A DNA stretch of 59,921 nucleotides from a virus. The DNA lies in the IMG/VR virus record IMGVR_UViG_3300037560_000117, positions 1 to 59,921 of that record. The stretch is one strand, 5' to 3'. Positions 8,702 to 17,888 of this stretch are shown here, one piece after another. Made by a program: the position numbers and the translations under genes. Under the pieces are notes generated by a model, which made no database searches, had not been told where the DNA came from, and worked only from the letters and a program-made list of their open reading frames with translations. Numbering within the stretch: position 1 is the stretch's first letter; each line of letters begins with the position of its first letter.

Positions 8702-9130
8702 TTACTCTATGGTCAACACGCCATTTGCACCGTCGAAGTCGATAGTGAGTGTCTCCGTATCCAACAGAGTGATACTTGAGCCGTAATCGTAATAGCCAAC
8801 TAGCTCTTTACTGACCGCATCATTATTGAGTAACACAACGTATCTGAATGGTCCTATCGATCCACCTGCCGCTGTGATCACTTTGTCTGCGATGTCTAGT
8901 TTGTAAACCCCGCCTGTTTGTGCCGATCCCGTCGCTGTTCCGACTGACACACCGCCTGCGGTGTAGCCGAATTCGGTCGATAAATCAGCCGGTAAGTCTG
9001 TCTCTACCGCATCAGCCGCCCCGTCAGGTGCTGAGTTCATAAGCTGTACGTAGAATTCATCTGTTCCCAGATCGTGCTTTTTCTCGGCTGCGGCTTCCAC
9101 GAACGATTCGAATTTGTTAAAGATTGCCAT
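8702..9130 (-). CDS. Virion protein with MAIFNKFESFVEAAAEKKHDL-type start
   Basis: 142 aa; ATG at 9130 with AAAGGAA upstream. The N-terminus (helix, then LGTDEFYVQLMNSAPDG) followed by alternating strands and FRYVVLLNNDAVSKELVGYY is a pattern I recall in many phage proteins annotated as hypothetical or tail/head structural. The domain is small and beta-rich and probably oligomerises on the virion. Its exact location in the particle is not known. Confidence 0.7.
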   Translation of the reverse strand: MAIFNKFESFVEAAAEKKHDLGTDEFYVQLMNSAPDGAADAVETDLPADLSTEFGYTAGGVSVGTATGSAQTGGVYKLDIADKVITAAGGSIGPFRYVVLLNNDAVSKELVGYYDYGSSITLLDTETLTIDFDGANGVLTIE

Positions 9131-9157
9131 GTGAGATTTCCTTTGTATGTGTGTGTA

Positions 9158-9565
9158 CTAGAGCGCACTTTTGCTGCTCACGTAGGTTATAGTTGCCACA
9201 ACGCGTGTGGAGCTGAAAGAATCCGCATCAATTAATGCGACTTCCTCTTGGCCTATTATACTTATTTGCAAGGCTCCGATGGTAACAGCCAAAGAATCGG
9301 TGTGTAGTAGCTGCTTAACGGAATCTAGCATGATTTCTATGTCGCGCCCTTTTTTCAACAGGATAAGATCGACGTCCAACTCAAATCTAACATCGGTGGT
9401 GTCTTCGACGATCATTTCCTTGGGCCCCGCTATTAGCCCGATGTACGGTGCCTTTTTGCGGGCACTGGCGGGGGATAGCAGTATGCGTGTGGCTGTAGCC
9501 ACTGTCAACATGCCCCCCAGTTGTATTGTTAGGGCATCTAAGATGCCAGTTTTAGTGTTGGCCAT
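9158..9565 (-). CDS. Tail completion-like protein, paralogue of the 5810-7924 C-terminus
   Basis: 135 aa from ATG at 9565 (MANTKTGILDAL), which has GGTGGAG just upstream; an upstream in-frame start would read through the end of the previous gene. It is homologous over its whole length to the last ~130 residues of the LamG-repeat protein, sharing LDALxxQIG, ATRxLL, DLILLKKGRDIE, IGQEEVALID and TITYVxxK. Position after the HK97 gp10-like gene suggests a neck or tail-completion role. Confidence 0.78.
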   Translation of the reverse strand: MANTKTGILDALTIQLGGMLTVATATRILLSPASARKKAPYIGLIAGPKEMIVEDTTDVRFELDVDLILLKKGRDIEIMLDSVKQLLHTDSLAVTIGALQISIIGQEEVALIDADSFSSTRVVATITYVSSKSAL

Positions 9566-9971
9566 GGCTCCACCATATCTGCGCCGTGAAATCGCGCAGG
9601 ACACGTCGCACAGCGGTTTTCTTTTTCATCACGGCCTTTGATACGTAACGTGTTTTCTTAATTTTAGTGGCGTAGTTAGCACCTGTCCATCCACCGAATT
9701 CGTGGATGCGTGCGTATACTACATCACTGCCAATAATTAACCGCCATCCTCGGTTTATCGCTTCAACGGCCCACTGCCATGAGTTGTACAAGTCGCCTGA
9801 GCGTCGCTTGAGAATGCGACCGGAGACGTTGCGTTTGATTTCACCTGTTATCAGATCACCGATCTTGGCCAATTGGAGCGGAAGCTTACCCAGATTGGCC
9901 AGTGCTGCTGTCAAGTGTGGGCTCTTAAATCCGCGAGGGTGTGTCTTCGAGTAGACCTTAATGCTTACCAT
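9552..9971 (-). CDS. HK97 gp10-like head-tail connector/tail completion
   Basis: 139 aa. The segment VVYARIHEFGGWTGANYATKI carries the YA-x-HEFGG hallmark of the HK97 gp10 / virion morphogenesis family, preceded by basic helices (NVSGRILKRRSGDLYNSW). These proteins form part of the neck between portal-adaptor rings and tail. The gene follows the gp6-like adaptor with a 7-nt overlap, the usual order in HK97-type phages. Confidence 0.82.
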   Translation of the reverse strand: MVSIKVYSKTHPRGFKSPHLTAALANLGKLPLQLAKIGDLITGEIKRNVSGRILKRRSGDLYNSWQWAVEAINRGWRLIIGSDVVYARIHEFGGWTGANYATKIKKTRYVSKAVMKKKTAVRRVLRDFTAQIWWSHGQH

Positions 9972-10537
9972 GTGTGCTTGTACCTTCGCACGACCTTGGC
10001 CATTTCTTCGGGTGGCTTGTGGTCATACCAGAAGTTCTGCTCCCCGTCCTCCTGTCGTTTTATGCCAAGTCGCTCAGAGTTGTCTACTTCGTGCTTGGCC
10101 ATGAGGTAGCACGCATACTTGAGGTCGGTGGGGAAGGCGGAGGCATACCCGTACTCAAATGTCACACGTATGTTGTCGCGCCCTTTGTAGAATTTGTGAC
10201 CCTGTGTGAAGTAGATGTGGTTGGTTCCGGTTTTGAATGTGTAAGGTGTGGTTATGGCGTCGTATTCGACCCACGCTCTGCCGTCCCAATACTCCAGTGT
10301 GGTTAGGGCTGTGATCGGCGAGTTGGCTACGTAGAGGTAGCGTCCGCCCAGTCCACTGACGATTACGGTCTCGACTACGGGTGAAGGATCACCCACAACC
10401 TCGAACACACGACCTGTCTGGTTTTCGATCCATGCGGTGGCCGATGCGATTGCGTTTTGAATTTGTGTGGCGTTGTCGGCGGGACTTGGCAAGTCGTCAT
10501 AGGCGTCATACTCAGAATATGTGATGATGTTGGCCAT
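9965..10537 (-). CDS. Head-tail adaptor (HK97 gp6-like)
   Basis: 190 aa from ATG at 10537, which follows AAAGGAA and an ACACACGC spacer; an earlier in-frame start at 10555 lacks this spacing. N-terminal helices (ATQIQNAIASATAWIENQTGRVF) match the 'x-AxxxIxxxTGR' opening of gp6-like adaptors, followed by a beta domain (PITALTTLEYWDGRAWVEYD) and C-terminal helix (FPTDLKYACYLMAKHEVDN). The protein would bind below the portal. A strong hairpin lies just upstream. Confidence 0.82.
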   Translation of the reverse strand: MANIITYSEYDAYDDLPSPADNATQIQNAIASATAWIENQTGRVFEVVGDPSPVVETVIVSGLGGRYLYVANSPITALTTLEYWDGRAWVEYDAITTPYTFKTGTNHIYFTQGHKFYKGRDNIRVTFEYGYASAFPTDLKYACYLMAKHEVDNSERLGIKRQEDGEQNFWYDHKPPEEMAKVVRRYKHTW

Positions 10538-10556
10538 GCGTGTGTTTCCTTTCAAA

Positions 10557-10580
10557 AGTGCGGGAGATTAAACCCGCACT
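10557..10580 (-). terminator. Hairpin with short T run before adaptor gene
   Basis: Perfect 8-bp stem AGTGCGGG/CCCGCACT with an 8-nt loop, followed on the minus strand by TTTTG. It sits between 10604-11413 and 9965-10537 and could lower transcription into the adaptor genes or protect the upstream message. Confidence 0.6.
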
Positions 10581-10603
10581 CTATATTGTATGTGTATGTG
10601 CGA

Positions 10604-11413
10604 TTATGCTAGGTCGTTTGCTTTCTGGTAAAAGCAGAGCATCTTAGACCCTGCGGTGGCCGACGTAGGCGACGGTTCACCTGTGATGAGTATTTCGTCA
10701 TCGGATGCTACTGTGATAAGACTTGCGAATTCGTCGAGGATGTCATAGTCGGTCTCGTCTACAGTTAGTGCGACCAACACAGTATCACCTACTCTTACGC
10801 CTGTGAGTGTGGCAGTCGACGGCTGTAAGGTAGGCGATGCATCGATGGTGGCGATACCTACCTGCAAGTTAAGTGAACTGAAAGCACGCGGACCAGTTCG
10901 GTCCATGTACATACACCACACGCTATTGCCTGCAGTAGAATCAGAACACTGGATCGTGTCAGCGTCCGTAATCGAGCTATTACCTGTGCGATCAGTCCAC
11001 GCACCGGTGGTGGCATCTATCTCGATCACACTAATCAGTAGATCGGAGGTAGCAATACCCGTGATCGTGATGTCACTGGAACTGCCCGCACCTGCGCCGA
11101 CTTCTGATGCGACGAAGGGTGAGGCCACTTGTCGTCCTGCGTCGGTGGCCATCCACCAGATCGCTACGGTGTCCGATGCCGAGTTCGGTATCGTCACCTT
11201 TCCGCCTGCGATTATCTCCGCATCGGCGGTTATCTCGTCCCACGCGTTGGTTGTTGTTGCCAACTCCAACACGCCTATGAGAATGTCGCTAGTTGTGATA
11301 GCCACACCGTCCTGTGCCGCAACTGCGATTCCTGCCGTAGCTGAATCTGCGGCTCCACTTACGAAGGCAAATTTAATCAGCCCCGCACGTGTAGCTTGTG
11401 TCATTCCGCCCAA
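10604..11413 (-). CDS. Triple-repeat capsid decoration candidate
   Basis: 269 aa from TTG at 11413, the codon correctly spaced (6 nt) after GGAG; an ATG three codons later is possible. It contains three diverged repeats of ~80 residues, each starting with a (T/A)SD(I/L)LI-type strand and ending in a hydrophobic strand (TVAIWWM, NSVWCMYMD, SKMLCFYQK). Location directly after the capsid gene, flanked by terminators, and the small repeated beta unit suggest a decoration protein built as a pseudo-trimer. That role is inferred. Confidence 0.72.
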   Translation of the reverse strand: MGGMTQATRAGLIKFAFVSGAADSATAGIAVAAQDGVAITTSDILIGVLELATTTNAWDEITADAEIIAGGKVTIPNSASDTVAIWWMATDAGRQVASPFVASEVGAGAGSSSDITITGIATSDLLISVIEIDATTGAWTDRTGNSSITDADTIQCSDSTAGNSVWCMYMDRTGPRAFSSLNLQVGIATIDASPTLQPSTATLTGVRVGDTVLVALTVDETDYDILDEFASLITVASDDEILITGEPSPTSATAGSKMLCFYQKANDLA

Positions 11414-11426
11414 ATTAGGCTCCTTT

Positions 11427-11455
11427 CAAAAAAGCGGGCCGTGTGACCGACCCGC
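11427..11455 (-). terminator. Rho-independent terminator after capsid gene
   Basis: Stem GCGGG/CCCGC with extra G-C and G-T pairs possible across the loop TCGGTCACACGG, followed on the minus strand by six T residues and then the AAAGGAG of the next gene. Classical intrinsic terminator geometry, probably partial, so that capsid mRNA is most abundant. Confidence 0.8.
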
Positions 11456-11483
11456 GATATGTCATTGTAATTAGTGCCGCAAC

Positions 11484-13586
11484 TTAGGTAGTGTGCTGCA
11501 TGTTGATCATACCAGAAACTGGCGTGATCGAGTCGGCGGAAATCTTACCGAAATCCCAACGACCTGTGGCAACGAACTGCTGCTGCTGTGTGAGGACGTT
11601 CTTTGCAAATTCCAGTGTGACACCTCTACGCTGACCAATTCGGAAGGAAGGCTTGTGGATGCACGCCATGGAGGTGTGCTTCACATCAGCTGTGGAGTCC
11701 TGAATGCCTGCTGAGGACAGTGTTTCGACGTACTGGCCAGAGACATAAATTTCGGAACCGTCGATGTTCGGCAGTGTACCGGAAATCATGAATGCGAGGA
11801 CACCAAGCGCATCTTCTTTGAAGAGAGCCTGTTGTACCTGTGTGCGGCCCTTAATGCCGGTGAGGTAGATGCAGTCGCTTGGATTGAGGCCTGCAACACC
11901 AAGGTCCTGCTTGGCATCGGTGAAGTTGACAAGTTCGAGCGCGTTCACACCGGTGGATGCAGACGAATCTTCGATGTCACGTGCGTTCCCAATGGCCAAC
12001 TTACGGAAGCCCTTAAACGTAGTTTCGACGTTGTAAACCGCGTAAGGTGTAGTTCCTGCGGCATTATCGAAGTGTGTGCCACTGTCATCACCGTTACACA
12101 TTGCGGATTCGAGACCTTCGAGCAATGCGGTAGCAAGTTCGTTGCGGATAAAGGCAACCATATCGAGAATCGCATCCTCTGTCAACTCTTCGGAAGCGAC
12201 AAGCGCACCGATGAAAAGTTCCGGAGTGAAGGTCTTCACACCTGTTGCGATCTGCGTTTTGCGTGCTTCCTCAGCGTTGTCGACTAAGGCCTCGCCACCC
12301 TTATAAACGACAGCCTTGCCATTCTGGAATGGGTACTTGGCTGATCCGCCCTTCGGCATGTTCCATGTGATGATTTTGGATGCGAGTCTTGGCTGCACAC
12401 GGAGGATTTCGTTGAATTCAGACGACAGCTCGGACGGGAGCCACTCAGCACCGTATCCGGCGTTGCCACCAGCCATAGCCAATGCAACTTCCTTATCGAA
12501 CTTCTCGGTCTGTACGATTAGCTCTTTGTGTAGTGCGAGTGTCTGGATGCTGTGGCGTTCACGACTACGGAATCGAGCCATCGCATCGGCGATTAGTGTG
12601 GCATCATGAAGATCACGGAGATTCTTCAACTGATAACCATTCTCCATCTTGTCGTAGTCGACAGGCATCTGGAAGAGGCAGTACGCACGCTGTGCGACGC
12701 CACCTAGCCTATTGCCGTTGTCATCAGTGAGCCATGTAAAGCTCGTAATCATTGAGCGGTAGTCTTTGAATGCGAGTCTGCCATCCATGACGTTTCGTTC
12801 GGTTTGCGAGGCTTCCACCTGCGCCTTAATCGTAGCGAGTTCAACAGAGATGGTCTCCATGCGCTCGGCAAAGTCGGTCTTTGTGATAACACGATCACTG
12901 AACTGTGACTGTGTGTCCTTGACGGCGTTAAGTAGTTCTTGTAGCTCGGTAACCTTTGCGCCAAGTGATTCTTGGTCGGTCATGTACTGGTCAAGTTTTA
13001 CAGTGTTCTCAGACAATGTAATACTCCTAACTTGTGTGTGTTGTGTGTTTATTTCTTCGAGTGAATTGCGTACTTCGAAGAGTGCTTTGGTATCGGCCCC
13101 GATGTTAACCACCGAGATTTCTTTCATGCGACCCTGTGTCACAGTTATAATCTCGGTCTTTTCATCAAATGACCACTTATCGATAGCGAAGCCAATCGAG
13201 AATGCGGATAGTGTGCCTTCATGTATGGCACGCTTCAAAAGCTCGCTGTTTTCGCGGAAGATTCGTACCTTACCGCGTAGGCCCTTGCCCTTGATTATCC
13301 TAAACTCGGTGACCATGCCGATTGGCTCTTTGCCGTCGTCGTGGAAGGCCAGAACGCGACCATTGAAGAGCGACATGCCCTTCGCATGACTAAAAGCATC
13401 GGCTTTTACGATCATGTTTCGTGACTCGATTAGCGATTCGGTAACGAACCACCCTTCGATGTCAATGTCGCCTTCCGCTCCCACGGACACATCAGCGAAC
13501 TGAGTGTCACACGACAGGAGGACCGTATCGGTGCGTGTTTCGTCGTATAGTTGGCTGAGGGCTTCTTGCCCCCGCTCGGATACCAT
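11484..13586 (-). CDS. Prohead protease-major capsid protein fusion
   Basis: 700 aa. Residues ~1-190 are an HK97-type prohead protease: LAFHDDGKEPIG with catalytic His82, SELLKRAIHEGTLSAFSIGF with likely Ser130. Residues ~190-270 form a charged coiled-coil resembling a scaffold/delta domain (LGAKVTELQELLNAVKD). The remainder is an HK97-fold capsid protein (WLPSELSSEFNEILRVQPRL, TPELFIGALVASEELTEDA, C-terminal FRIGQRRGVTLEF). Protease and capsid are usually separate genes; here they share one frame without a stop, so self-processing must release the capsid subunit. ATG at 13586 follows AAGGAGACGTCT. Confidence 0.9.
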   Translation of the reverse strand: MVSERGQEALSQLYDETRTDTVLLSCDTQFADVSVGAEGDIDIEGWFVTESLIESRNMIVKADAFSHAKGMSLFNGRVLAFHDDGKEPIGMVTEFRIIKGKGLRGKVRIFRENSELLKRAIHEGTLSAFSIGFAIDKWSFDEKTEIITVTQGRMKEISVVNIGADTKALFEVRNSLEEINTQHTQVRSITLSENTVKLDQYMTDQESLGAKVTELQELLNAVKDTQSQFSDRVITKTDFAERMETISVELATIKAQVEASQTERNVMDGRLAFKDYRSMITSFTWLTDDNGNRLGGVAQRAYCLFQMPVDYDKMENGYQLKNLRDLHDATLIADAMARFRSRERHSIQTLALHKELIVQTEKFDKEVALAMAGGNAGYGAEWLPSELSSEFNEILRVQPRLASKIITWNMPKGGSAKYPFQNGKAVVYKGGEALVDNAEEARKTQIATGVKTFTPELFIGALVASEELTEDAILDMVAFIRNELATALLEGLESAMCNGDDSGTHFDNAAGTTPYAVYNVETTFKGFRKLAIGNARDIEDSSASTGVNALELVNFTDAKQDLGVAGLNPSDCIYLTGIKGRTQVQQALFKEDALGVLAFMISGTLPNIDGSEIYVSGQYVETLSSAGIQDSTADVKHTSMACIHKPSFRIGQRRGVTLEFAKNVLTQQQQFVATGRWDFGKISADSITPVSGMINMQHTT

Positions 13587-13615
13587 AGACGTCTCCTTGT
13601 GGTAGAATTTAGCTG

Positions 13616-15409
13616 TTATTTAGTGAAGATAACCGACGTGCGGTCATCTTGGCGGAGGTGCTTCATATCCGACAGTGTGCTTACTGTGTCGGCGATAAAG
13701 GCACGTAGAATCTGGTGTGCTATGCCTTGGGTGCGAGTTTGTGACAGGATACCTCGTATCCGTCTTTCCAACTGCCAGTACGTCCAGTGGTACTGGTCGG
13801 CGTCGCTAAACGCAACCTGTAGCATGGCGGTATTTTGCTCTATGACACTCTCGATCTTAAAGTCAATCTCGCGCAGTAGTCGCACCACCCTCATATCGGA
13901 CATGTCAGGTGTGAATGACAGGGCCTTGGCCCCGCGTTCCATTACGATCTTACGTAAGATTGGCTTGAGTGCGTTGCCTACGATCCTGTTTGCTGATACC
14001 CCGTCATATAGGCGGGGAACCTGTGTGACCGGATCACATAGCACACTCATAAGTGAGCCACTGGCTGTAAGTTTACTCAGATTAGCCAACAGCCTCGTGC
14101 GTTGGAATCGAGTCGCTCTAGCCAGAGCGTTGTCGACTTCATTCTGCTCCTCCTTCGTGGGTTGTTCTTCATCAGTATCATTAACCGGAATCGCATCCGG
14201 ATCAATTATCGCTTCATCGGGCTTCGCATTTTCGTCGATGTTTAGCTGTTCCCGCACGTAACCTGCACTCACTATGCCTTTTTGTTTTAGTTTCAGTAGG
14301 CGATCTTCAATTTCAGTTCGTGTGCCTTTAATCGATGCCACGCTGTCGAGATCGAATTTCAATCGTACCTCAGGACCGTAAATCGGCCAGAGAAGTTGCT
14401 TATTAAATGCATCTTCGATCACTTTAAGTATCGGTTGTATCGTGTTAAGCCAGAAGTCCTTATCTTGTGCGATTGCGTTCGCATAGTTAGCGAATCGCAT
14501 TACACCGCCACGGAATGGTGGCAGTCCATAGACACCGAAGATTTTCTCACGGTTCATTTCAAGGAGTTCCTTGAATGCGATATCCTTGTGTTTTTGTTCT
14601 GGTGTCTCGAATTTACCCGCATAACGATTTATGAAAATCTTAAAAGCCTGATCCGCACCGCCCACTTCGGATGACATCGCATCTAGTATCTGTAAATGCT
14701 GATCTTCGGTTAGGTCGTGGTCGGGTGTGAACATCAGGTTAATAGTCGCACCATACCGGAAGAAATTCGAATTGAAGCGATTAATGAAGTAATCCATCAT
14801 AATCTCTTCCCGCACGGTGTTTATGCGGCCTACACCCCAGAACGGATCGTCCACATCCATATCACGAATGTGAATCACACGGTTGCGTGGGAATGTCTTC
14901 TGTGCGGTGGTGTACACACCAAATCGGTAGCTTCTGTCTCTGGTGTTGATGTCCAGATTGCGCGGATCACGTGGCCATATTTCAACGTTGGTGTTGGGAC
15001 CGGTCTTCTTTTCGATTGTGAGGACCGCGTTGCCGTCGTTAAGGTACGACTTCGTGACGTGATCGATCACATCGGACCACGAGTGTTCCGTGTTAGGATT
15101 ACGTAACATTTCATTTGCGGGGTGGTCGTTGTTTATCTCTCGTTCGATTCCCCCAATCGATTCAACTTCTACCACATGTACTGGTAAGCTCTTAATCGCA
15201 TCAGAGATGGCACGTGTGGCGATGTACACGTTCGCATTGACCTTGGGTGCGTCGATGTCGTGTCTCGTTTTCGGGTGACGCTGTGCCCATTCTTGATTTC
15301 CGTATTTTTTGAATATCTCCACACTGCCTGCTGTGTCTTTGAATTTGACAAAGCGTGTGCGTACCTTGGTCCACAGGTGTCGTACGGCGGTTACAAGTTC
15401 CACTATCAT
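13616..15409 (-). CDS. Portal protein
   Basis: 597 aa. Typical HK97-family portal pattern: NVYIATRAISDAIKSLPVHV near residue 60, NEMLRNPNTEHSWSDVIDHV, NGNAVLTIEKK-like beta segment, FINRFNSNFFRYGATINLMF and MNREKIFGVYGLPPF (the conserved 'I...fgvPP' element). The C-terminal ~200 residues are helical and extend beyond the core (longer than the ~420-aa minimum). It forms the dodecameric DNA gate at one capsid vertex. It lies upstream of the protease-capsid gene and downstream of the terminase and a methyltransferase gene. Confidence 0.92.
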   Translation of the reverse strand: MIVELVTAVRHLWTKVRTRFVKFKDTAGSVEIFKKYGNQEWAQRHPKTRHDIDAPKVNANVYIATRAISDAIKSLPVHVVEVESIGGIEREINNDHPANEMLRNPNTEHSWSDVIDHVTKSYLNDGNAVLTIEKKTGPNTNVEIWPRDPRNLDINTRDRSYRFGVYTTAQKTFPRNRVIHIRDMDVDDPFWGVGRINTVREEIMMDYFINRFNSNFFRYGATINLMFTPDHDLTEDQHLQILDAMSSEVGGADQAFKIFINRYAGKFETPEQKHKDIAFKELLEMNREKIFGVYGLPPFRGGVMRFANYANAIAQDKDFWLNTIQPILKVIEDAFNKQLLWPIYGPEVRLKFDLDSVASIKGTRTEIEDRLLKLKQKGIVSAGYVREQLNIDENAKPDEAIIDPDAIPVNDTDEEQPTKEEQNEVDNALARATRFQRTRLLANLSKLTASGSLMSVLCDPVTQVPRLYDGVSANRIVGNALKPILRKIVMERGAKALSFTPDMSDMRVVRLLREIDFKIESVIEQNTAMLQVAFSDADQYHWTYWQLERRIRGILSQTRTQGIAHQILRAFIADTVSTLSDMKHLRQDDRTSVIFTK

Positions 15410-16158
15410 TCAATTTCTCCTTTGACGAACATTACACGCTTGATGTCACCCGCTTTTATCTTCTCGGCTGATACTTGGTCGTATGGGCGTGCGAATCGAT
15501 AACCGTGCGCCTGCATGAAATTCGATAGCTGCTGAGGTGTATAGCCGTACTGTGCGAAGTGACCGATTGAGTATTCAACCATGACGAGCATCTGTTCATT
15601 TTCGGTTAAAACGCCTCGTGCGCCGTTAAGTACCATCAGCTCCGCACCCTCTACGTCGATTTTGATTACGTCCACTAAGCGATTACCGCTCTCCGATACA
15701 GTATCAAGTGTGACTGCCTGTACTTTTAGGGTATCTTCTGCGTTACCGACCACGGACTCAATCACACGATGGCGACCCGGATTTTCGTTCATCTTTAAGT
15801 GTAGGTGTGTATTTTTGTTCCAGGCAGCGACTTGTGCGGGCACAATTCCCGTAACGCACGTCTGCGCGTTGCGTCGTAGCTCGATGTAGTTTGACGAATC
15901 TGGCTCCATTGCATAGATAGTCGGGACGATGTGATATCGTGCTTGGTAGTAGTGGCTCATATTTATCGACCACAAACCAACGTGCGCACCCACATCAACG
16001 AATATGCCGCTGAGCAGTTTAGCCTCGGCCACACGGTCGAGGTAATTGCACACAAAGGCGATCTCGGTGGATTCGTAGTCCTTCATATAACACGGCGAGC
16101 ACTTATCATACCCGCACGTGTGGAATTTTGGTTGTAATGTGTGTGTGTTAGATGTCAT
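15406..16158 (-). CDS. FkbM-family methyltransferase
   Basis: 250 aa. SAM-binding motif GIFVDVGAHVGLWSINMSHY (residues ~52-70), acidic pocket AMEPDSSNYIEL, and the FkbM signature DVIKIDVEGAELMVLNGA followed by MLVMVEYS. FkbM enzymes O-methylate sugars or similar hydroxyl groups. It is inserted between terminase and portal with 4-nt overlaps on both sides, an unusual place for a metabolic gene. With three glycosyltransferase-like genes elsewhere in the genome it could modify a virion or host surface glycan; the substrate is unknown. Confidence 0.87.
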   Translation of the reverse strand: MTSNTHTLQPKFHTCGYDKCSPCYMKDYESTEIAFVCNYLDRVAEAKLLSGIFVDVGAHVGLWSINMSHYYQARYHIVPTIYAMEPDSSNYIELRRNAQTCVTGIVPAQVAAWNKNTHLHLKMNENPGRHRVIESVVGNAEDTLKVQAVTLDTVSESGNRLVDVIKIDVEGAELMVLNGARGVLTENEQMLVMVEYSIGHFAQYGYTPQQLSNFMQAHGYRFARPYDQVSAEKIKAGDIKRVMFVKGEIE

Positions 16159-17888
16159 AAATGCCAGCTCCTTCGTGGCCTCCCATTATTGGGCTTTTCT
16201 TGGATTTGGCCGATTACTCGTGCTTTCGGTTCACCGTGATTCCTCGCTAGGTTTGTCGATCCGGCACGCCAACTCACATCGCCTGCGATGCTGTTATTCA
16301 CACCACTTACTAGCTTGGCAAGGTAACGATATCCGCTTGAGTGGAAGAAGTGATCGACACCCTTAGTCCACACAGGACGCCCTGCGGTATTAGTGATGCG
16401 TGACGGCACTAACATTTGTTTCATAAAACTGCCGCCCTCGGAAGATTGGAAGTCATGTTTAGCATGAATTTTCTTATCTAAAATGCCCTTGACCATAAGA
16501 TCAAGCATCTCCGTGCGATTGGTATCGACAATGCGGTCTTTGTAGTTTAGCTTGTAAGCTTTATTTCCTTTTATCTGGTCTTTAGGTCGATAGTAACACA
16601 TCCATCGGTTGCCTTTTGCCATCACAAAATCGCGTGTGTCAGCATAACCACCGCCCTGTGCGTCAATAACGGTACAGATCACATTCCATCGATCCTCTAA
16701 CGCCTCTACATCGGTCCATCGATCAACGTTGGTGTAGTGTAAATCGATAATCTCACCGTCCCACACCATAGAGATTACACAGGTAAATTTCTTGCCTTGG
16801 TCAACTCCCATGATCGTGCGACAAGCCTGTACGTCAAAATCGAATTTGTCCATATCAGGGAATACGGATCGTTTGAGGATCGTTTCAGTCAACTTGAACT
16901 CGATATTTTCATATGTCATACCGAGATAATTGTTATGAAAATTTTGTAATGCGGTCGGATCGTTCTGTGCGGACATAAATTTACGGAACAAGTGAATCAT
17001 ATCACTCGGTTTTTTCTTTTTGTCAACAAACAAACGAGTAATGCGATAGCCACTCGCTCTGTTTTTGCCAGGATTCATTGCGATCCATCGCCCGTACCCC
17101 ATGCGATCAAAACTTCGGTCACACTCGCTACATACTGCCAATCCGGCAGGGTGTCGTAACTTCCATGAGTTGTGGTATGGCTCGACGAAATGCTCGTACC
17201 AGTCTAATATCTGTTCTTTGCCACAGTGCTCGCATTCTACGTGCCATTCCTTCTGATCGGATGCCATGAATTCTTTGTGTATGCCTTTGCCGTCGATTGT
17301 GGGGTTGCCAAATTTCCAAATTATCGGATTCGCAACATCCTCTACACGGTCATATGCGTACCACAAATTCGCTTGATCGAGTTGGTCATATTCGTCAAAG
17401 AATAACACTTCACACGGGAATTCAAAGAAATCTTTTCGCACATTGGAACCAACGAACTTCCAGCCTTTACCAAAAATCGATTTATATACGTTGCTGTCAG
17501 ATTCGTTACTGATAGTCTTAATCGCATTCTCATACAAGGGTGAGAAATCTCGCATGTGATTAATGCGATCCTGTACAAATGTCTTTCGATGCTCTTTACT
17601 TGGTAGCACATACATCCCACGCTTACCTTGGTTAGCAAATGTATACATGGCGCATAGTGCGTGTTCTGTCATGTGAACCTGCGAACACTTAACGATAACC
17701 ATCTCGTGTGATTGGTCTTTGTAGATAGCTGTTAACCATGGTTTATCACGGAATTTCATCCGGTCGCCTTTGGTCGTGCGATGATGTACCATGCCCATAA
17801 ACAAACGTGGATGCTTCTCTGACACAACATCTAAGCCACACCCTAACATTTGCTGTGCGTCTCTTGAGAGTGATGATTTGTTACTCAA
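16155..17888 (-). CDS. Terminase large subunit (GpA-like)
   Basis: 577 aa starting at TTG (TTGA overlap with the preceding stop; AGG 5 nt upstream). The N-terminal half is an ATPase: EMVIVKCSQVHMTEHAL in the Walker A region, Walker B EVLFFDEYDQLD, coupling RVEDVANPIIWKFGNPT. A zinc-finger-like segment HVECEHCGKEQIL...VCSECDRSF lies near residues 215-260. The nuclease half has IMGVDQGKKFTCVISMVWDG and TVIDAQGGGYAD. These features match GpA-type terminases. It pumps and cuts genome DNA. A separate small subunit was not identified with certainty. Confidence 0.92.
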   Translation of the reverse strand: MSNKSSLSRDAQQMLGCGLDVVSEKHPRLFMGMVHHRTTKGDRMKFRDKPWLTAIYKDQSHEMVIVKCSQVHMTEHALCAMYTFANQGKRGMYVLPSKEHRKTFVQDRINHMRDFSPLYENAIKTISNESDSNVYKSIFGKGWKFVGSNVRKDFFEFPCEVLFFDEYDQLDQANLWYAYDRVEDVANPIIWKFGNPTIDGKGIHKEFMASDQKEWHVECEHCGKEQILDWYEHFVEPYHNSWKLRHPAGLAVCSECDRSFDRMGYGRWIAMNPGKNRASGYRITRLFVDKKKKPSDMIHLFRKFMSAQNDPTALQNFHNNYLGMTYENIEFKLTETILKRSVFPDMDKFDFDVQACRTIMGVDQGKKFTCVISMVWDGEIIDLHYTNVDRWTDVEALEDRWNVICTVIDAQGGGYADTRDFVMAKGNRWMCYYRPKDQIKGNKAYKLNYKDRIVDTNRTEMLDLMVKGILDKKIHAKHDFQSSEGGSFMKQMLVPSRITNTAGRPVWTKGVDHFFHSSGYRYLAKLVSGVNNSIAGDVSWRAGSTNLARNHGEPKARVIGQIQEKPNNGRPRRSWHL

